Source: an uncultured SAR86 cluster bacterium (GTDB lineage: Bacteria; Pseudomonadota; Gammaproteobacteria; Magnimaribacterales; D2472). From it: 64,000 bases of DNA. The notes beneath the pieces were generated by a model. The model searched no databases, was not told the origin of the DNA, and saw nothing but the letters and a program-made list of their open reading frames with translations. The DNA is taken from NCBI GenBank assembly GCA_902583575.1, contig CACHWY010000002.1:124001-188000 (forward strand), written 5' to 3'. Of this stretch, positions 15,849-26,818 are shown piece by piece. A program made the position numbers and the translations under genes. Within the stretch, counting starts at the first letter, position 1, and the number at the start of each line of letters is the position of its first letter.

Positions 15849-17858
15849 ATGACAAAAGCACTAAAGGTAATATCTGATTTTAAACCAGCTGGGTCGCAAC
15901 CAGATGCAATAAAAAATCTAGTTTCTGGACTATCAGATGGCCTACTTCATCAGACTCTCTTGGGAGTAACTGGATCTGGCAAAACTTATACCATGGCAAA
16001 GGTTATAGAAGAGACCCAAAGACCCGCAATAGTTATGGCCCATAACAAAACTCTTGCCGCACAACTTTATGGCGAGTTTAGGGATTTTTTTCCTGATAAT
16101 TCTGTTGAGTACTTTGTTTCTTACTATGATTATTATCAACCTGAGGCATATGTACCAACATCAGATACTTATATAGCCAAGGATGCTTCAATAAATGAAC
16201 ATATAGAGCAAATGCGACTTTCAGCAACTAAAGCTTTAATTGAAAGAAAAGATACTATTGTGGTTGCAACTGTTTCATCGATATATGGATTGGGTGCACC
16301 AGAGTCTTATCTAAAAATGGTTGTTCATTTAGATCGTGGTGACATAATTTCTCAAAGAGATTTAGTGCTTAGACTTTCAGCACTTCAATACACTAGAAAT
16401 GATTTAGATTTTAGAAGAGCAACATTTAGAGTAAGGGGGGATACGGTTGATGTTTATCCAGCAGACTCTGATAAGGAAGCATTAAGAATACAGTTCTTTG
16501 GAGATGAAATAGAAAAACTTGCTTGGTTTGATCCTTTAACTGGTGAAGTAATAAATGAAATACCAAGAGCTACTATATTCCCTAAAACACATTACGTAAC
16601 CCCAAGAGAAACCGTTACTAATTGCTTACCTGATATTAAAGAAGAGCTTCAAGAGCGATTAAGTTTTTTAAAAAGTAATGACAAACTTGTTGAAGCTCAA
16701 CGCCTTCAAGAAAGAACTAACTATGATATGGAGATGATGCGAGAGCTTGGGTACTGCCAAGGCATTGAAAATTACTCTAGGTATCTTAGTGGACGAAAGC
16801 CAGGAGAATCCCCACCTTGTTTATTTGACTACATACCGAAAGATGCAATTGTATTTATTGATGAATCTCATGTGTCTGTCCCTCAAATAGGAGCCATGTA
16901 TAAAGGAGATAGATCAAGAAAAGAGACTCTAGTTGAATATGGTTTTAGATTACCATCCGCTCTTGATAATAGACCCTTACGATTTGAAGAATGGGAGATG
17001 TTAGCGCCTCAAAGAATTTATGTTTCAGCAACTCCAAGTAAATATGAAAACGAGAAGCAAGATAATTTAGTTGAGTTGCTTGTTAGGCCAACTGGTTTAA
17101 CCGATCCAGATGTTGAAATAAGACCAGCATCTTCACAAATCGATGATGTTATTGGTGAATGCAATGAAAGAGTTGCAATGAAAGAAAGAGTTTTAATTAC
17201 CACTCTAACTAAACGTATGGCAGAAGATTTAAACGATTATTTAAATGAAAATAATATTTCAGCAAGATATATGCATTCTGATATAGATACTGTTGAGAGA
17301 GTAGAAATCATAAGAGACTTAAGGTTAGGTAAATTTGATGTACTTGTTGGCATTAATTTATTAAGAGAAGGGCTTGATATACCAGAGGTCAGTTTGGTTG
17401 CAATTTTAGATGCGGACAAGGAAGGTTTTTTAAGATCAGATACAACTTTAATTCAGACTATTGGAAGGGCTGCTCGTCATATTCGAGGTAAGGCAATTTT
17501 ATATGCTGACAAAGTTACAGGATCAATGCAAAGAGCAATTGATGAAACTGACAGAAGAAGGTCAGTCCAAGAAGCATTTAATAAAAAAAATAAGATAACT
17601 CCTAAATCTATTAATACAAAAATTAAAGATATTATGGAAGGAGCAAGGGTAATTAAAGGAAAAGGCAAAAAGAAAAAAGAAGATATAGAAAAATTTGTCT
17701 CTTTTAAAATTAAGGATGATACTGTCGATAATTTAACGGATACTTTGCAAAAACTTGAAGACGAAATGTTTGCATTTGCAAAGAAAATGGAATTTGAAAA
17801 AGCTGCATTATGCAGAGATAAGATTGCTTTTCTTAAAAGAAAACTAATTGATCTTTAG
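15849..17858 (+). CDS. uvrB: UvrABC excinuclease subunit B
   Basis: 669 aa, the usual length. Walker A GVTGSGKT is at 39-46. The DNA-inserting beta-hairpin region is present as [13 protein letters not shown] near 90-105, the DESHVS Walker B box follows, then helicase motifs V and VI ([18 protein letters not shown]). A C-terminal UVR motif, [15 protein letters not shown], contacts UvrA or UvrC. UvrB receives damage from UvrA, verifies it, and recruits UvrC for dual incision in nucleotide excision repair. Its last 26 bp overlap the convergent lytic transglycosylase gene, tail to tail. It marks the start of the housekeeping region. Confidence 0.98.
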   Translation: MTKALKVISDFKPAGSQPDAIKNLVSGLSDGLLHQTLLGVTGSGKTYTMAKVIEETQRPAIVMAHNKTLAAQLYGEFRDFFPDNSVEYFVSYYDYYQPEAYVPTSDTYIAKDASINEHIEQMRLSATKALIERKDTIVVATVSSIYGLGAPESYLKMVVHLDRGDIISQRDLVLRLSALQYTRNDLDFRRATFRVRGDTVDVYPADSDKEALRIQFFGDEIEKLAWFDPLTGEVINEIPRATIFPKTHYVTPRETVTNCLPDIKEELQERLSFLKSNDKLVEAQRLQERTNYDMEMMRELGYCQGIENYSRYLSGRKPGESPPCLFDYIPKDAIVFIDESHVSVPQIGAMYKGDRSRKETLVEYGFRLPSALDNRPLRFEEWEMLAPQRIYVSATPSKYENEKQDNLVELLVRPTGLTDPDVEIRPASSQIDDVIGECNERVAMKERVLITTLTKRMAEDLNDYLNENNISARYMHSDIDTVERVEIIRDLRLGKFDVLVGINLLREGLDIPEVSLVAILDADKEGFLRSDTTLIQTIGRAARHIRGKAILYADKVTGSMQRAIDETDRRRSVQEAFNKKNKITPKSINTKIKDIMEGARVIKGKGKKKKEDIEKFVSFKIKDDTVDNLTDTLQKLEDEMFAFAKKMEFEKAALCRDKIAFLKRKLIDL

Positions 17859-18546
17859 GCGCTACGCATGCGTGAGCACTTAAAATTTCGTAATAACTTT
17901 TAACTCTATATACATAATCAATTGCTTGTTGGCCTCTAGAATAATTTTCACTATCAATTAAATTTAAATATTCTCCATTTAGAATTTTTAATTGTTCTTC
18001 AATTTGCTCCCAAGTTACGTTTTTAGGATTAGCATCGATAAGATTTGCAATATTAATGATATTAGTGGGGCCAAGATTGTAACTTGCTAAGAGAATAGAT
18101 AATTTATCACCATCAGTGGCGCCAATTTTATTTTTATCCTTTAGAATTGCTAAATATCTAGCCCCACCTTTGATGTTTTGCTCTGGGTTTAATCTTTTTT
18201 CTACTCCAACCAGCTTGGCTGTTTCCAGTGTGACCATCATCATTCCTCTAACGCCCATGTTGGATTGTGCTCTAGGGTCCCATTGAGATTCTTGAAATGA
18301 AATAGCAACGAGTAAATTTTTATCTAAATTTGTCTCTAATGATGCTTCATGAAAAATTAAATCGTATTGAGGGTATCTATTAGTATATAAATCTTTAAAT
18401 TTATTTTTTTCAAAATTGTTTAGTGAAGAGTTTATATAAGTTTCTTCTAAAAATTTTTCACAATTAATTTTTATATTAATTTTTTCACATCCAATTAATA
18501 TAAATAGAGGTAGTATGTATAAAAAAAATTTAAAGATATTCCCCAT
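17833..18546 (-). CDS. lytic murein transglycosylase lipoprotein (SLT domain)
   Basis: 237 aa. A lipoprotein signal ends in LIGC (Cys20), so the protein should be anchored in the outer membrane. The SLT fold follows: catalytic Glu86 in [10 protein letters not shown], then the family motifs GVRGMMMV (in place of GxxGLMQ) and [12 protein letters not shown], then ASYNLGP. It cleaves peptidoglycan between MurNAc and GlcNAc, forming anhydro-muropeptides, most like the catalytic half of MltF but without the N-terminal ABC-substrate-binding-type domain. It shares a divergent promoter region of 60 bp with purL and overlaps the end of uvrB. Confidence 0.9.
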   Translation of the reverse strand: MGNIFKFFLYILPLFILIGCEKINIKINCEKFLEETYINSSLNNFEKNKFKDLYTNRYPQYDLIFHEASLETNLDKNLLVAISFQESQWDPRAQSNMGVRGMMMVTLETAKLVGVEKRLNPEQNIKGGARYLAILKDKNKIGATDGDKLSILLASYNLGPTNIINIANLIDANPKNVTWEQIEEQLKILNGEYLNLIDSENYSRGQQAIDYVYRVKSYYEILSAHACVAPKDQLVFF

Positions 18547-18609
18547 TTTTAATCATTTAATATATAAAGACTTTATAATTGTTATATACAATATTTCAGA
18601 CGTAAAGAA

Positions 18610-21600
18610 GTGTCAAAGACTAAAAACTTTATATTTAAAGGTAAGCAAAGTTTTTCAAGTTCAAAGCTTGAGCAAATTAGTCGCGAATTCAAACAAGCAA
18701 ATAATTTAGATGCTGAAATCGAGTCTAATGAGATCTATTTAATACTGACTAATGCAAAAGAAATCAATGAAGAAGGTATTAAGGATGTTCTTTCTGCAAC
18801 AGAGCAAGACGGGACATTTACATTTTATGTTGGGCCTAGATTGGGAACAATTTCTCCTTGGTCATCAAAAGCAGAAGACATAATTAGCAATGTTGGCCTT
18901 AAAAATATATTAAGAGTTGAAAAGCTTTTTGGCTTTAAGATTAGTTGCAATATAAACGAAGGCAACATTGATCTCTCAATGTTTTTTGATCGTATGACGC
19001 AATCAATATATATAGAAGAAAAAGATTTTCAAAACTTATTTATTGCAGATCCCCCAAGATTGTTAAACCATATTGACGTAATAAAAAAAGGTAAAAAGGA
19101 ATTAGAGATTGCAAATAAGAATTTTGGATTTGCAATGAGCGAAGAAGAGATTGATTATTTATACGATTTTTATTCAAAAGAAGAAAGAAATCCTACTGAT
19201 GCAGAATTAATGATGTTTGCTCAGGCAAACTCAGAGCACTGTAGACACAAAATATTTAATGCGAAATGGAATGTAGATGGAGCTCAAAAAAACAATACAT
19301 TATTTGATTTAATAAAAGAAACTAGCAAAGCATCACCTGAGGGAATAATATCTGCTTATAAGGACAATGCTGCAATAATTGAGGGCACAAAAGTAGAACG
19401 ACTTCATCTAAATGATACTAATAATTATGAATTTGTTGAGGATGATTTAAATTCTACTATCAAAGTTGAAACACATAATCATCCAACTGCTATTTCCCCT
19501 TACCCAGGCGCTTCAACAGGTTCCGGTGGAGAAATCAGAGATGAAGGCGCAACTGGAAGGGGTGCAAAGCCTAAAATTGGATTATCTGGATACAATGTTT
19601 CAAATTTAAGGATTCCAAATTTTCCAAGAAGTTGGGAAAAACAAGAACATAAACCATCAAGAATAGCATCACCACTTGATATTATGATTGAGGCACCAAT
19701 TGGTGCAGCGGCTTTCAATAATGAGTTTGGAAGACCAGCTACGTTAGGATATTTTAGATCTTTTGAAACTGATTTCTTATGGAAAGATATGGTCCCGCTT
19801 CCATTGGCTAAAAAAGAAAAACAAAAAACATGGAAAGCATACGGCTATCATAAGCCAATAATGTTAGCTGGTGGTATTGGAGAGATTAGAGATAAGAATA
19901 ATTTTAAACTTCAAATAAGTGAAGATTATTTAGTAATAGTCTTAGGAGGCCCAGCTATGCTTATTGGACTTGGGGGTGGGGCAGCATCATCAGTGTCTTC
20001 GGGTGAAAGCGATGAGGATTTAGATTTTGCATCAGTTCAAAGAGATAACGCAGAAATGGAAAGAAGATGTCAGGAGGTAATTAACAAGTGCTCATCACAA
20101 AATAATAGCTATATAGAATTTATTCATGATGTTGGGGCTGGAGGCCTTTCAAATGCAATACCAGAATTAGCAAAAGACTCTAATTTAGGAGTCTATATAG
20201 AGCTTTTAAAGATACCAAATGCCGATAAATCTATGTCACCAATGGAAATTTGGTCTAACGAATCACAAGAAAGGTATGTTTTAGCAATTAACAAAGACAA
20301 TCAGGATGCTTTTGAAGAAATATGCAAAAGAGAGAGATGTGAGTATGCAATCGTTGGAAAAACCATTAAAGAAAAATCAGTAAAAGTATATGATGAAATT
20401 AATGATAATTATCCCGTAGATGTTCCGTTATCAATGTTATTTGGCGATTTACCTATAACAGAAATGTCAATTACATCTAAGCGACCTTTTAGATTCTATG
20501 ATGAAATTTATTATAGAGATATGAGAGCCAATGGTTCTAATTATGATCTTGGATCCTCAATTAAGCATATTCTACAACACCCTACAGTTGGCTCAAAATC
20601 TTTTCTAATAACTATTGGAGATAGAACTGTTGGCGGAATGGTTGCCAGAGACCAGTTTATAGGACCATTTCAAGTTCCTGTATCAGATTATTCAATGAGT
20701 TTAAGGTCCTTTACTTCAACAAAAGGAGAAGTATTATCAATTGGTGAAAAACCCACAATAGCTTTAACCAATCCCGCTGCTTCAATGCGAATGGCATTAG
20801 CTGAAGCTTTGACAAATATGATAGGTGTTGTTGTAAAGGGTTTAAATTATATTCAGTTATCTGCTAATTGGATGGCAGCCTCAGGAGAAGAAGAACAAGA
20901 TTTGGCTTTAAGAGAAGGAGTAGAGGCATTATCTAAAATGTGTGTTGATTTAAAAATATCTATACCTGTGGGCAAAGATTCATTATCGATGAAGACTAAA
21001 TGGTCAGAAGATGGACACGAAAGGGAAGTCACTAGTCCATTATCTGGAGTGATTACTGCGATGGCACCAGTTGAAGACGTGACATTATCAGTAACACCTG
21101 AACTGAATTTAGAAGAAAATTCAGAAATATTATTAGTTAAATTAAATGGTAATACTAGACTAGCAGGCTCAATATTTTCTGAAATAACACATTCTGAATA
21201 CAGAGATGCTCCTGATATTGATGATATAGGACAATTTAAAATACTGTTCGAGACCATACAAGACATGATTAAAAATCAAAAAATATTAGCATTGCATGAT
21301 ATTTCAGATGGTGGATTAATAACTTCATTAATAGAGATGTGTTTTACTAAAAAAGTAGGTATGAAATTAGACTTAAGCTGGTCTAATAATGTAAATGCAG
21401 AACTATTCTGCGAAGAAATTGGATTTGTTATTCAGGTAAAGAAAAACGATGTTGAAGAAATAAAAAAATCTTTAATTGAAAAGAATATTTTTATTAAACA
21501 AATTGCTAAATTAGACAAAGATATTTTTTCAATTATTAAAAATGATGAGAAATTATTTGATTGGTCAATAAAAAAACTTGAGCGAGACTGGCGCTCAACT

Positions 21601-22521
21601 TCGCATGCCATTCAAAGCATTAGAGATAATAAAGAAATCGCAGATTCAGAATTCAGCTTATTAGATGATAAAAATTTTTCAGGGCTTTTTTCAAACGATA
21701 CTTTCGACGAAACGCAGATAACAAAAATTAATTTCAAATCGGTAAAACCAAAAGTTGCTATTTTAAGAGAACAAGGAGTAAATGGACAAAATGAGATGGC
21801 AGCCGCGTTTACTTTAGCAGGATTCGATGCTGTCGATGTTCATATGCAAGATTTGCTTGAAGGCGATGTTTATTTAAAAGATTTTGATGGTATGGCAGTA
21901 TGTGGTGGATTCTCATATGGCGACGTGCTTGGAGCAGGAGGAGGTTGGTCAAAAACAATTTTGTATAATAACAATGTTAAAAATCAGTTTGAAGAATTTT
22001 TTAATAACCAAAAAACTTTTACACTTGGGGTTTGTAATGGTTGCCAAATGCTTTCAAATTTAAAAGATATTATTCCCGATGCAGACTATTGGCCCAGTTT
22101 TGGAAGAAACTTTTCTGATCAATTTGAAGCTAGGTTAATTCAGGTAAAAGTTAACAATACCGATTCAGTTTTATTAAATAATATGGAGGGATGGACAGTT
22201 CCAATCGCTTCAGCTCACGGAGAAGGAAGGGCTAATTTTTTAGGTAATAGCTTAGAAGAATTAAAAAAACAAAACCAAGTTGCGATGACTTTTGTTGATT
22301 CTAATCAAAACCCTACAGAAAAATACCCATTAAATCCGAATGGATCAATCGAAGGTATTACAGGGGTTACCGCTTCCAATGGAAGAGTCACTATAATGAT
22401 GCCTCATCCAGAGAGAGTATTTAGAAAGCATCAAATGAGTTGGCATTCAAAAGATTGGAATGAATTTTCTCCATGGATGCAAATATTTATTAATGCTAGA
22501 AATTTTAGTGATAATAACTAA
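18610..22521 (+). CDS. purL: phosphoribosylformylglycinamidine synthase, single-chain
   Basis: 1303 aa, the normal length of the gammaproteobacterial single-chain enzyme. It converts FGAR, glutamine and ATP to FGAM in de novo purine synthesis. Visible blocks are the N-terminal PurS-like region, the FGAM synthetase part with AQANSEHCRHKIF and KVETHNHPTAISP, a Gly-rich segment (GASTGSGGEIRDE), the second AIRS-like half, and a class I glutaminase domain. The glutaminase nucleophile is Cys1142 (GVCNGCQ), with the catalytic His/Glu in MPHPERV. The start is GTG at 18610. It stands alone, ending next to a convergent Nudix gene. Confidence 0.98.
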   Translation: MSKTKNFIFKGKQSFSSSKLEQISREFKQANNLDAEIESNEIYLILTNAKEINEEGIKDVLSATEQDGTFTFYVGPRLGTISPWSSKAEDIISNVGLKNILRVEKLFGFKISCNINEGNIDLSMFFDRMTQSIYIEEKDFQNLFIADPPRLLNHIDVIKKGKKELEIANKNFGFAMSEEEIDYLYDFYSKEERNPTDAELMMFAQANSEHCRHKIFNAKWNVDGAQKNNTLFDLIKETSKASPEGIISAYKDNAAIIEGTKVERLHLNDTNNYEFVEDDLNSTIKVETHNHPTAISPYPGASTGSGGEIRDEGATGRGAKPKIGLSGYNVSNLRIPNFPRSWEKQEHKPSRIASPLDIMIEAPIGAAAFNNEFGRPATLGYFRSFETDFLWKDMVPLPLAKKEKQKTWKAYGYHKPIMLAGGIGEIRDKNNFKLQISEDYLVIVLGGPAMLIGLGGGAASSVSSGESDEDLDFASVQRDNAEMERRCQEVINKCSSQNNSYIEFIHDVGAGGLSNAIPELAKDSNLGVYIELLKIPNADKSMSPMEIWSNESQERYVLAINKDNQDAFEEICKRERCEYAIVGKTIKEKSVKVYDEINDNYPVDVPLSMLFGDLPITEMSITSKRPFRFYDEIYYRDMRANGSNYDLGSSIKHILQHPTVGSKSFLITIGDRTVGGMVARDQFIGPFQVPVSDYSMSLRSFTSTKGEVLSIGEKPTIALTNPAASMRMALAEALTNMIGVVVKGLNYIQLSANWMAASGEEEQDLALREGVEALSKMCVDLKISIPVGKDSLSMKTKWSEDGHEREVTSPLSGVITAMAPVEDVTLSVTPELNLEENSEILLVKLNGNTRLAGSIFSEITHSEYRDAPDIDDIGQFKILFETIQDMIKNQKILALHDISDGGLITSLIEMCFTKKVGMKLDLSWSNNVNAELFCEEIGFVIQVKKNDVEEIKKSLIEKNIFIKQIAKLDKDIFSIIKNDEKLFDWSIKKLERDWRSTSHAIQSIRDNKEIADSEFSLLDDKNFSGLFSNDTFDETQITKINFKSVKPKVAILREQGVNGQNEMAAAFTLAGFDAVDVHMQDLLEGDVYLKDFDGMAVCGGFSYGDVLGAGGGWSKTILYNNNVKNQFEEFFNNQKTFTLGVCNGCQMLSNLKDIIPDADYWPSFGRNFSDQFEARLIQVKVNNTDSVLLNNMEGWTVPIASAHGEGRANFLGNSLEELKKQNQVAMTFVDSNQNPTEKYPLNPNGSIEGITGVTASNGRVTIMMPHPERVFRKHQMSWHSKDWNEFSPWMQIFINARNFSDNN

Positions 22522-23058
22522 TTACCAAAGTTTAATATCTTCTTCCCTAAATATAAAATCGCCTGTTTCTAAGTCTTCTATATAATACTGAAGGGTTTTC
22601 TCAACTGTAGGAAATGCAATTTCATCCCAAAGAATTTCATCAATTGTAAATAATTTAACTTCAGAGCTTTCAAAAGTAGGCCCAAAATTATCATCTAATA
22701 GATTTGCTAGGAAAAACATATGTACTTGATTGATATGCGGAAGACTGAACATTGTATAAGGCATTGTAATTTCAGCCTTTGAGCCTGTTTCTTCAAAAGT
22801 TTCTCTTAAAGCACCATCTTGTAATGTTTCTGCATTTTCCATAAATCCAGCTGGTAGAGTCCATAAGCCAATCCTTGGATTAATATTTCTTTTAGCCATT
22901 AATATTTTGTTATCTCTTATACAAAGAGCACCAACAACTAAATTAGGATTGGTGTAAAAAATTGTTCCACAGTCTTTACAGCAATATCTCTTCATATTAT
23001 CCCCTTCAGGGATCTTAAATTCGAGATTTGCGCTGCCGCAATTAGAACAATATTTCAA
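22522..23058 (-). CDS. Nudix hydrolase with N-terminal zinc ribbon
   Basis: 178 aa. A zinc ribbon (Cys4, Cys7, Cys27, Cys30) is followed by a Nudix fold with an intact box from Gly71 to Gly92 (GFMENAE, then REtfEEtG with Arg85, Glu86, Glu89 and Glu90). The layout matches short NudC/YjhB-like ADP-ribose or NADH pyrophosphatase relatives, but the NudC NADH-specificity motif SQPWPFPxS is not visible, so the substrate is open. The stop codon directly abuts the convergent purL stop. It is divergent from the CoA-pyrophosphatase-like Nudix gene, with starts 52 bp apart. Confidence 0.88.
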   Translation of the reverse strand: MKYCSNCGSANLEFKIPEGDNMKRYCCKDCGTIFYTNPNLVVGALCIRDNKILMAKRNINPRIGLWTLPAGFMENAETLQDGALRETFEETGSKAEITMPYTMFSLPHINQVHMFFLANLLDDNFGPTFESSEVKLFTIDEILWDEIAFPTVEKTLQYYIEDLETGDFIFREEDIKLW

Positions 23059-23110
23059 TTTTCTTCCTTATTTTAAGAATATAGATACGTAAGAAGTTAA
23101 ACTTATCTAT

Positions 23111-23710
23111 ATGTTAGACAGCATAAAGCAAAAACTTAAACAAATAAATCCAATAGAGCCCACAATTTATAAAAAAGCAGGGGTTTTGATTATCCTTTCA
23201 AGAGATAATGGGGAAGATGGGTTTAATATTTTATTTACCAAAAGATCATCAAAGTTATCAACACATTCTGGTGAAGTAAGTTTTCCTGGCGGAATGCAAG
23301 AAGATATTGATGCAAATTTGTTTGAAACCTCTCTTCGTGAATCAAATGAAGAAATTAATTTAGATAAAAATAATTTAATGAAATTAGGAGCATTAAATTT
23401 TTTACTTTCAAGACACAAAGTAGAAGTCAATCCATTTGTTGGGTATTTAGAAAAAGATCAAGAGTTTCAAGGCAATTATGAAATAGATGAAATTTTTAAT
23501 GTTCCTATAAGCTTTCTTATGGATGAAAATAATATAAATTACAATGAATTTAATAGAAAGGATTTAAAAGTATATATCCCAACTTGGGTTTATAATGGAA
23601 ACAAAATCTGGGGATTAACAGCATTGATAACAGCAGATTTACTAAATACCTGTTTTAATGCTTCAATAAAAACTGATTTAGATTTAATGAGAACTTATGA
23701 TGATTATTGA
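23111..23710 (+). CDS. Nudix hydrolase, CoA pyrophosphatase (NudL)-like
   Basis: 199 aa. The segment EVSFPGG (55-61) followed by LRESNEEI is the Nudix core with the upstream SFPGG motif typical of NudL/YeaB coenzyme A diphosphatases. The first acidic residue of the box is Asp instead of Glu, as is common in that subfamily. The enzyme would split CoA or related diphosphates into 3',5'-ADP and phosphopantetheine. Its 3' end overlaps the gamma-carbonic anhydrase-like gene by 14 bp, so the two are probably one transcript running on into alaS. Confidence 0.85.
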   Translation: MLDSIKQKLKQINPIEPTIYKKAGVLIILSRDNGEDGFNILFTKRSSKLSTHSGEVSFPGGMQEDIDANLFETSLRESNEEINLDKNNLMKLGALNFLLSRHKVEVNPFVGYLEKDQEFQGNYEIDEIFNVPISFLMDENNINYNEFNRKDLKVYIPTWVYNGNKIWGLTALITADLLNTCFNASIKTDLDLMRTYDDY

Positions 23711-24215
23711 TTTTGATAATAAGAAGCTTGAAACAGATGGGGATGATTTTTGGATCGCGCCAAATGCTACTGTAATAGGGAATGTTAAATTATTAAAAGA
23801 TGCTAGTGTATGGTTCAATGCTGTATTAAGGGGAGATGTTGAACTTATTACTGTGGGGCAAGGTTCAAATGTTCAAGATGGCGCCATTATTCATACCGAT
23901 CCAGGCTTTCCTTGCACGATTGGTAAAAATGTAACTGTTGGTCATTTAGCTATGCTACATGGTTGTGAAATAGGCGATGGAAGTCTTATAGGTATAGGAT
24001 CAGTGATTCTTAATGGAGCAAAAATTGGAAAAAATTGCATTATTGGTTCTAAAGCATTAGTAACAGAAGGAATGGAGATTCCTGATGGCGCAATGGTTTT
24101 AGGAGTTCCTGGGAAAGTAAAAAAAATTCTTAATGAAGAAGAACAAAGCGTAGTTTCGCTTGGAGCAGAGCACTATATACAGAATTACAAAAAATATAAA
24201 AACTTAAACAATTAA
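23697..24215 (+). CDS. gamma-carbonic anhydrase-like hexapeptide protein (YrdA/PaaY type)
   Basis: 172 aa of left-handed beta-helix: repeated hexapeptides such as [19 protein letters not shown] and [11 protein letters not shown] run through the centre. Conserved histidines in the segments AIIHTD, VGHLAM and LHGCEIG are placed as zinc ligands. The YrdA family binds zinc in a trimer, and some members show carbonic anhydrase activity or thioesterase activity; the function here is undecided. It starts inside the Nudix gene and ends 1 bp before alaS. Confidence 0.88.
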   Translation: MMIIDFDNKKLETDGDDFWIAPNATVIGNVKLLKDASVWFNAVLRGDVELITVGQGSNVQDGAIIHTDPGFPCTIGKNVTVGHLAMLHGCEIGDGSLIGIGSVILNGAKIGKNCIIGSKALVTEGMEIPDGAMVLGVPGKVKKILNEEEQSVVSLGAEHYIQNYKKYKNLNN

Positions 24216-24216
24216 A

Positions 24217-26811
24217 ATGAAAACTAGCGATATTAGACAATCTTTTCTAGATTTTTTTCATGCAAAAGGTCATGAAGTTGTTTCCTCTAGTTCTTTAATA
24301 CCAACAAATGATGAAACATTGTTGTTTACAAATGCTGGCATGGTTCAATTTAAAGATGTATTTCTTGGCACAGATTCAAAAAAATATAAGAGAGCTGTTA
24401 CTTCACAAAGATGTATTAGAGCAGGTGGAAAACATAATGATTTAGAAAATGTTGGTTACACGCTAAGGCATCATACATTTTTTGAAATGCTCGGCAATTT
24501 TAGTTTTGGGGATTATTTTAAAGAAGATGCAATCAAATATGCATGGGAATTTTTAACAGAGGTTCTAAAGTTAGACAAAGATAAGCTTTGGATAACAGTC
24601 TATAAAGATGATGATGAGGCTGAAGAAATTTGGAAGAATGTTATTGGAATAGATTCTAGCAGAATTGCAAGGCTTGGAGATGATGATAATTTTTGGTCAA
24701 TGGGTGATACGGGACCATGCGGACCATGCTCTGAAATCTTTTTTGATCATGGAGACCATATTAAAGGAACTCCTCCAGGAGCCGAAGGAGACGAGGGAGA
24801 TAGATTTGTAGAAATTTGGAATCTTGTTTTTATGCAATTTAATAGAGATAGAAAAGGAAATATGGAGCCACTCCCTAAGCCTTCTGTTGATACTGGAATG
24901 GGCCTTGAAAGAATAGCCGCTGTTATGCAAGGGGTTAACTCAAATTATAAAACTGATGTTTTTAAAGATTTGGTTACTGCTATAGAAAAAATACCTGGCA
25001 TCGTTAGAGGTGGTGGTGATGTGGTATCAGCTAAAGTAATAGCTGATCATTTAAGGGCTACTGTTTTTTTAATTTCTGATGGTGTAATCCCAGGGAATGA
25101 AGGAAGAGGTTATGTTTTAAGAAGAATCATGCGTAGAGGGATTAGGCATGGATATAAGGGAGGTGCACATGGACCTTTTATGCACCTTCTAGTTAAAGAT
25201 TTAATTAAGTTGATGGGTTACGCAGACCCACAGTTAAAAACAAAAGAAAAAGATATAGCCAAAATAGTATTAGAAGAAGAAAGAAAGTTTTTTGAAACTT
25301 TAGACAAAGGTCTAGAAATAATAGAAGAAGAATTTAGAAAAGTTTATTTAGGTAATAGGACATTATCAGGCGATATTGTTTTTAAACTTCATGATACTTA
25401 TGGCTTTCCATTTGATATTACTGCCGATATAGCTGAAGAAAGAGAGTTAAAGATCGATAAGGATAGATTTAATGAGTTGATGAATCAACAAAAAGAAACA
25501 TCCAAAGCGTCTAGCAGATTCGCTTCATCTTTACCTGCTGCTGCTGGAGTAAAAGAAACTATATTCTTAGGCTATGAAGACTTAGAATCTGATTCAGAAG
25601 TTTTGGTTATTTGGAAGGATCAAGAAAGAATTAAAAAAGCTAAAAGTAAAGAAGAAATATTTATAGCATGTGATCAGACACCATTCTATGCTGAGGCAGG
25701 TGGGCAGATTGGTGATAAAGGAATATTTGCATCTAAGTCAGCTACTGGTACTATTTTAGATTGTAAGAAGCAAGGAAAAGTATATATACATAAAGCAATT
25801 GTTGAAAAAGGAAATATAAAAACGGGCGATGTTATAAAAATGAGTGTTGAAAAAGAAAAGAGATCTGCTATAGCAATCCATCATTCATCGACACACCTGG
25901 TGCATGCTGCGCTTAGGGAAGTTTTAGGCGACCATGTAAATCAAAAAGGGTCTTTAGTTGATGAAAATAAGTTAAGGTTCGATTTTTCACATAAGCAACC
26001 TTTATCTCAAGAAGAAATTGCAAAGATAGAAGCTATTGTAAATAAAGAAGCTCTAAATAATTTAGAAGTTAAGACTGAGCTGATGAAACTTGATGACGCT
26101 CTAAAATCTGGAGCAATGGCACTGTTTGGTGAAAAATATGATGATGATGTAAGAGTTTTATCAATGGGTAATAATTCATATTCAGTAGAGTTATGTGGTG
26201 GTACTCATGTTAAGAGAACAGGGGATATAGGATTTTTTATTATTACGAGTCAATCAAGTGTAGCTTCTGGAATAAGAAGAATTGAAGCAGTTGCCGGGAT
26301 GAAATCGATAGAACATATAAATAAAATTCGAGAAATAAACTCATCTCTTCAATCTGTATTAAATGTTTCTTCAGAAGATATTCAAGAGAAAATTAAATCT
26401 TTGATAGAAGAAAATAAAGAACTTAAAAAAAAATCAGGAAATAAAAAATCAAAAAAATCAGTAGTTTTTTCTGAGACTTATGAAATAAACGATTGGAAGT
26501 TGATAGTAGAACAAGTAGAGATTGATGATACAAAGGATCTTAGAGCCTTGGTTGATGATCAAAAAAATACGAATGAAAAAGTATGTATCGTAATTTTAAA
26601 TGCGTTTAAAAATAAGGTTGCATTAGTTTGTGGTGTTACAAATAATTTAACAGATTCATTATCAGCAAAGGATGTGGTTTCAGCTTTGTCAGATCAAATT
26701 GGTGGCAAAGGTGGGGGCAGATCTGACTTTGCTCAGGGAGCAGGTGAAACAGAAAATCTTAAAGATTTCGTGACTTCTATTGTAGATTCAGTAAAATCCC
26801 TCGCAAAATAA
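24217..26811 (+). CDS. alaS: alanyl-tRNA synthetase
   Basis: 864 aa. The class II core begins at the N-terminus (FFHAKGHEVVSSSSLIPTND, FTNAGMVQFKDVFLG and RHHTFFEMLGNFSFGDYF). The editing domain carries the zinc motif HxxxH (HHSSTHLVHAAL) and the distal Cys/His in ELCGGTHV. The C-Ala domain ends with GGKGGGRSDFAQGAG. It charges tRNA-Ala and clears mischarged Ser and Gly. It is the centre of a tight run, 1 bp after the carbonic-anhydrase-like gene and 7 bp before aspartokinase. No regulatory RNA is seen upstream. The alaS-lysC neighbourhood is common in gammaproteobacteria, where csrA often follows. Here csrA is absent and dihydroorotase follows instead. Confidence 0.98.
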   Translation: MKTSDIRQSFLDFFHAKGHEVVSSSSLIPTNDETLLFTNAGMVQFKDVFLGTDSKKYKRAVTSQRCIRAGGKHNDLENVGYTLRHHTFFEMLGNFSFGDYFKEDAIKYAWEFLTEVLKLDKDKLWITVYKDDDEAEEIWKNVIGIDSSRIARLGDDDNFWSMGDTGPCGPCSEIFFDHGDHIKGTPPGAEGDEGDRFVEIWNLVFMQFNRDRKGNMEPLPKPSVDTGMGLERIAAVMQGVNSNYKTDVFKDLVTAIEKIPGIVRGGGDVVSAKVIADHLRATVFLISDGVIPGNEGRGYVLRRIMRRGIRHGYKGGAHGPFMHLLVKDLIKLMGYADPQLKTKEKDIAKIVLEEERKFFETLDKGLEIIEEEFRKVYLGNRTLSGDIVFKLHDTYGFPFDITADIAEERELKIDKDRFNELMNQQKETSKASSRFASSLPAAAGVKETIFLGYEDLESDSEVLVIWKDQERIKKAKSKEEIFIACDQTPFYAEAGGQIGDKGIFASKSATGTILDCKKQGKVYIHKAIVEKGNIKTGDVIKMSVEKEKRSAIAIHHSSTHLVHAALREVLGDHVNQKGSLVDENKLRFDFSHKQPLSQEEIAKIEAIVNKEALNNLEVKTELMKLDDALKSGAMALFGEKYDDDVRVLSMGNNSYSVELCGGTHVKRTGDIGFFIITSQSSVASGIRRIEAVAGMKSIEHINKIREINSSLQSVLNVSSEDIQEKIKSLIEENKELKKKSGNKKSKKSVVFSETYEINDWKLIVEQVEIDDTKDLRALVDDQKNTNEKVCIVILNAFKNKVALVCGVTNNLTDSLSAKDVVSALSDQIGGKGGGRSDFAQGAGETENLKDFVTSIVDSVKSLAK

Positions 26812-26818
26812 AAATACT

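Noticed and set aside
18515-18709. 64-aa plus-strand ORF before purL
   Set aside because: It overlaps the start of the transglycosylase gene and the 5' end of purL in another frame and has no ribosome site or family features.
20853-21266. 137-aa minus-strand ORF inside purL
   Set aside because: It lies wholly within conserved purL coding sequence and is serine-rich in the way shadows of this AT-rich genome are.
24150-24220. T-box or other leader before alaS
   Set aside because: The gap to the upstream gene is a single base, and T-boxes are essentially absent from gammaproteobacteria.
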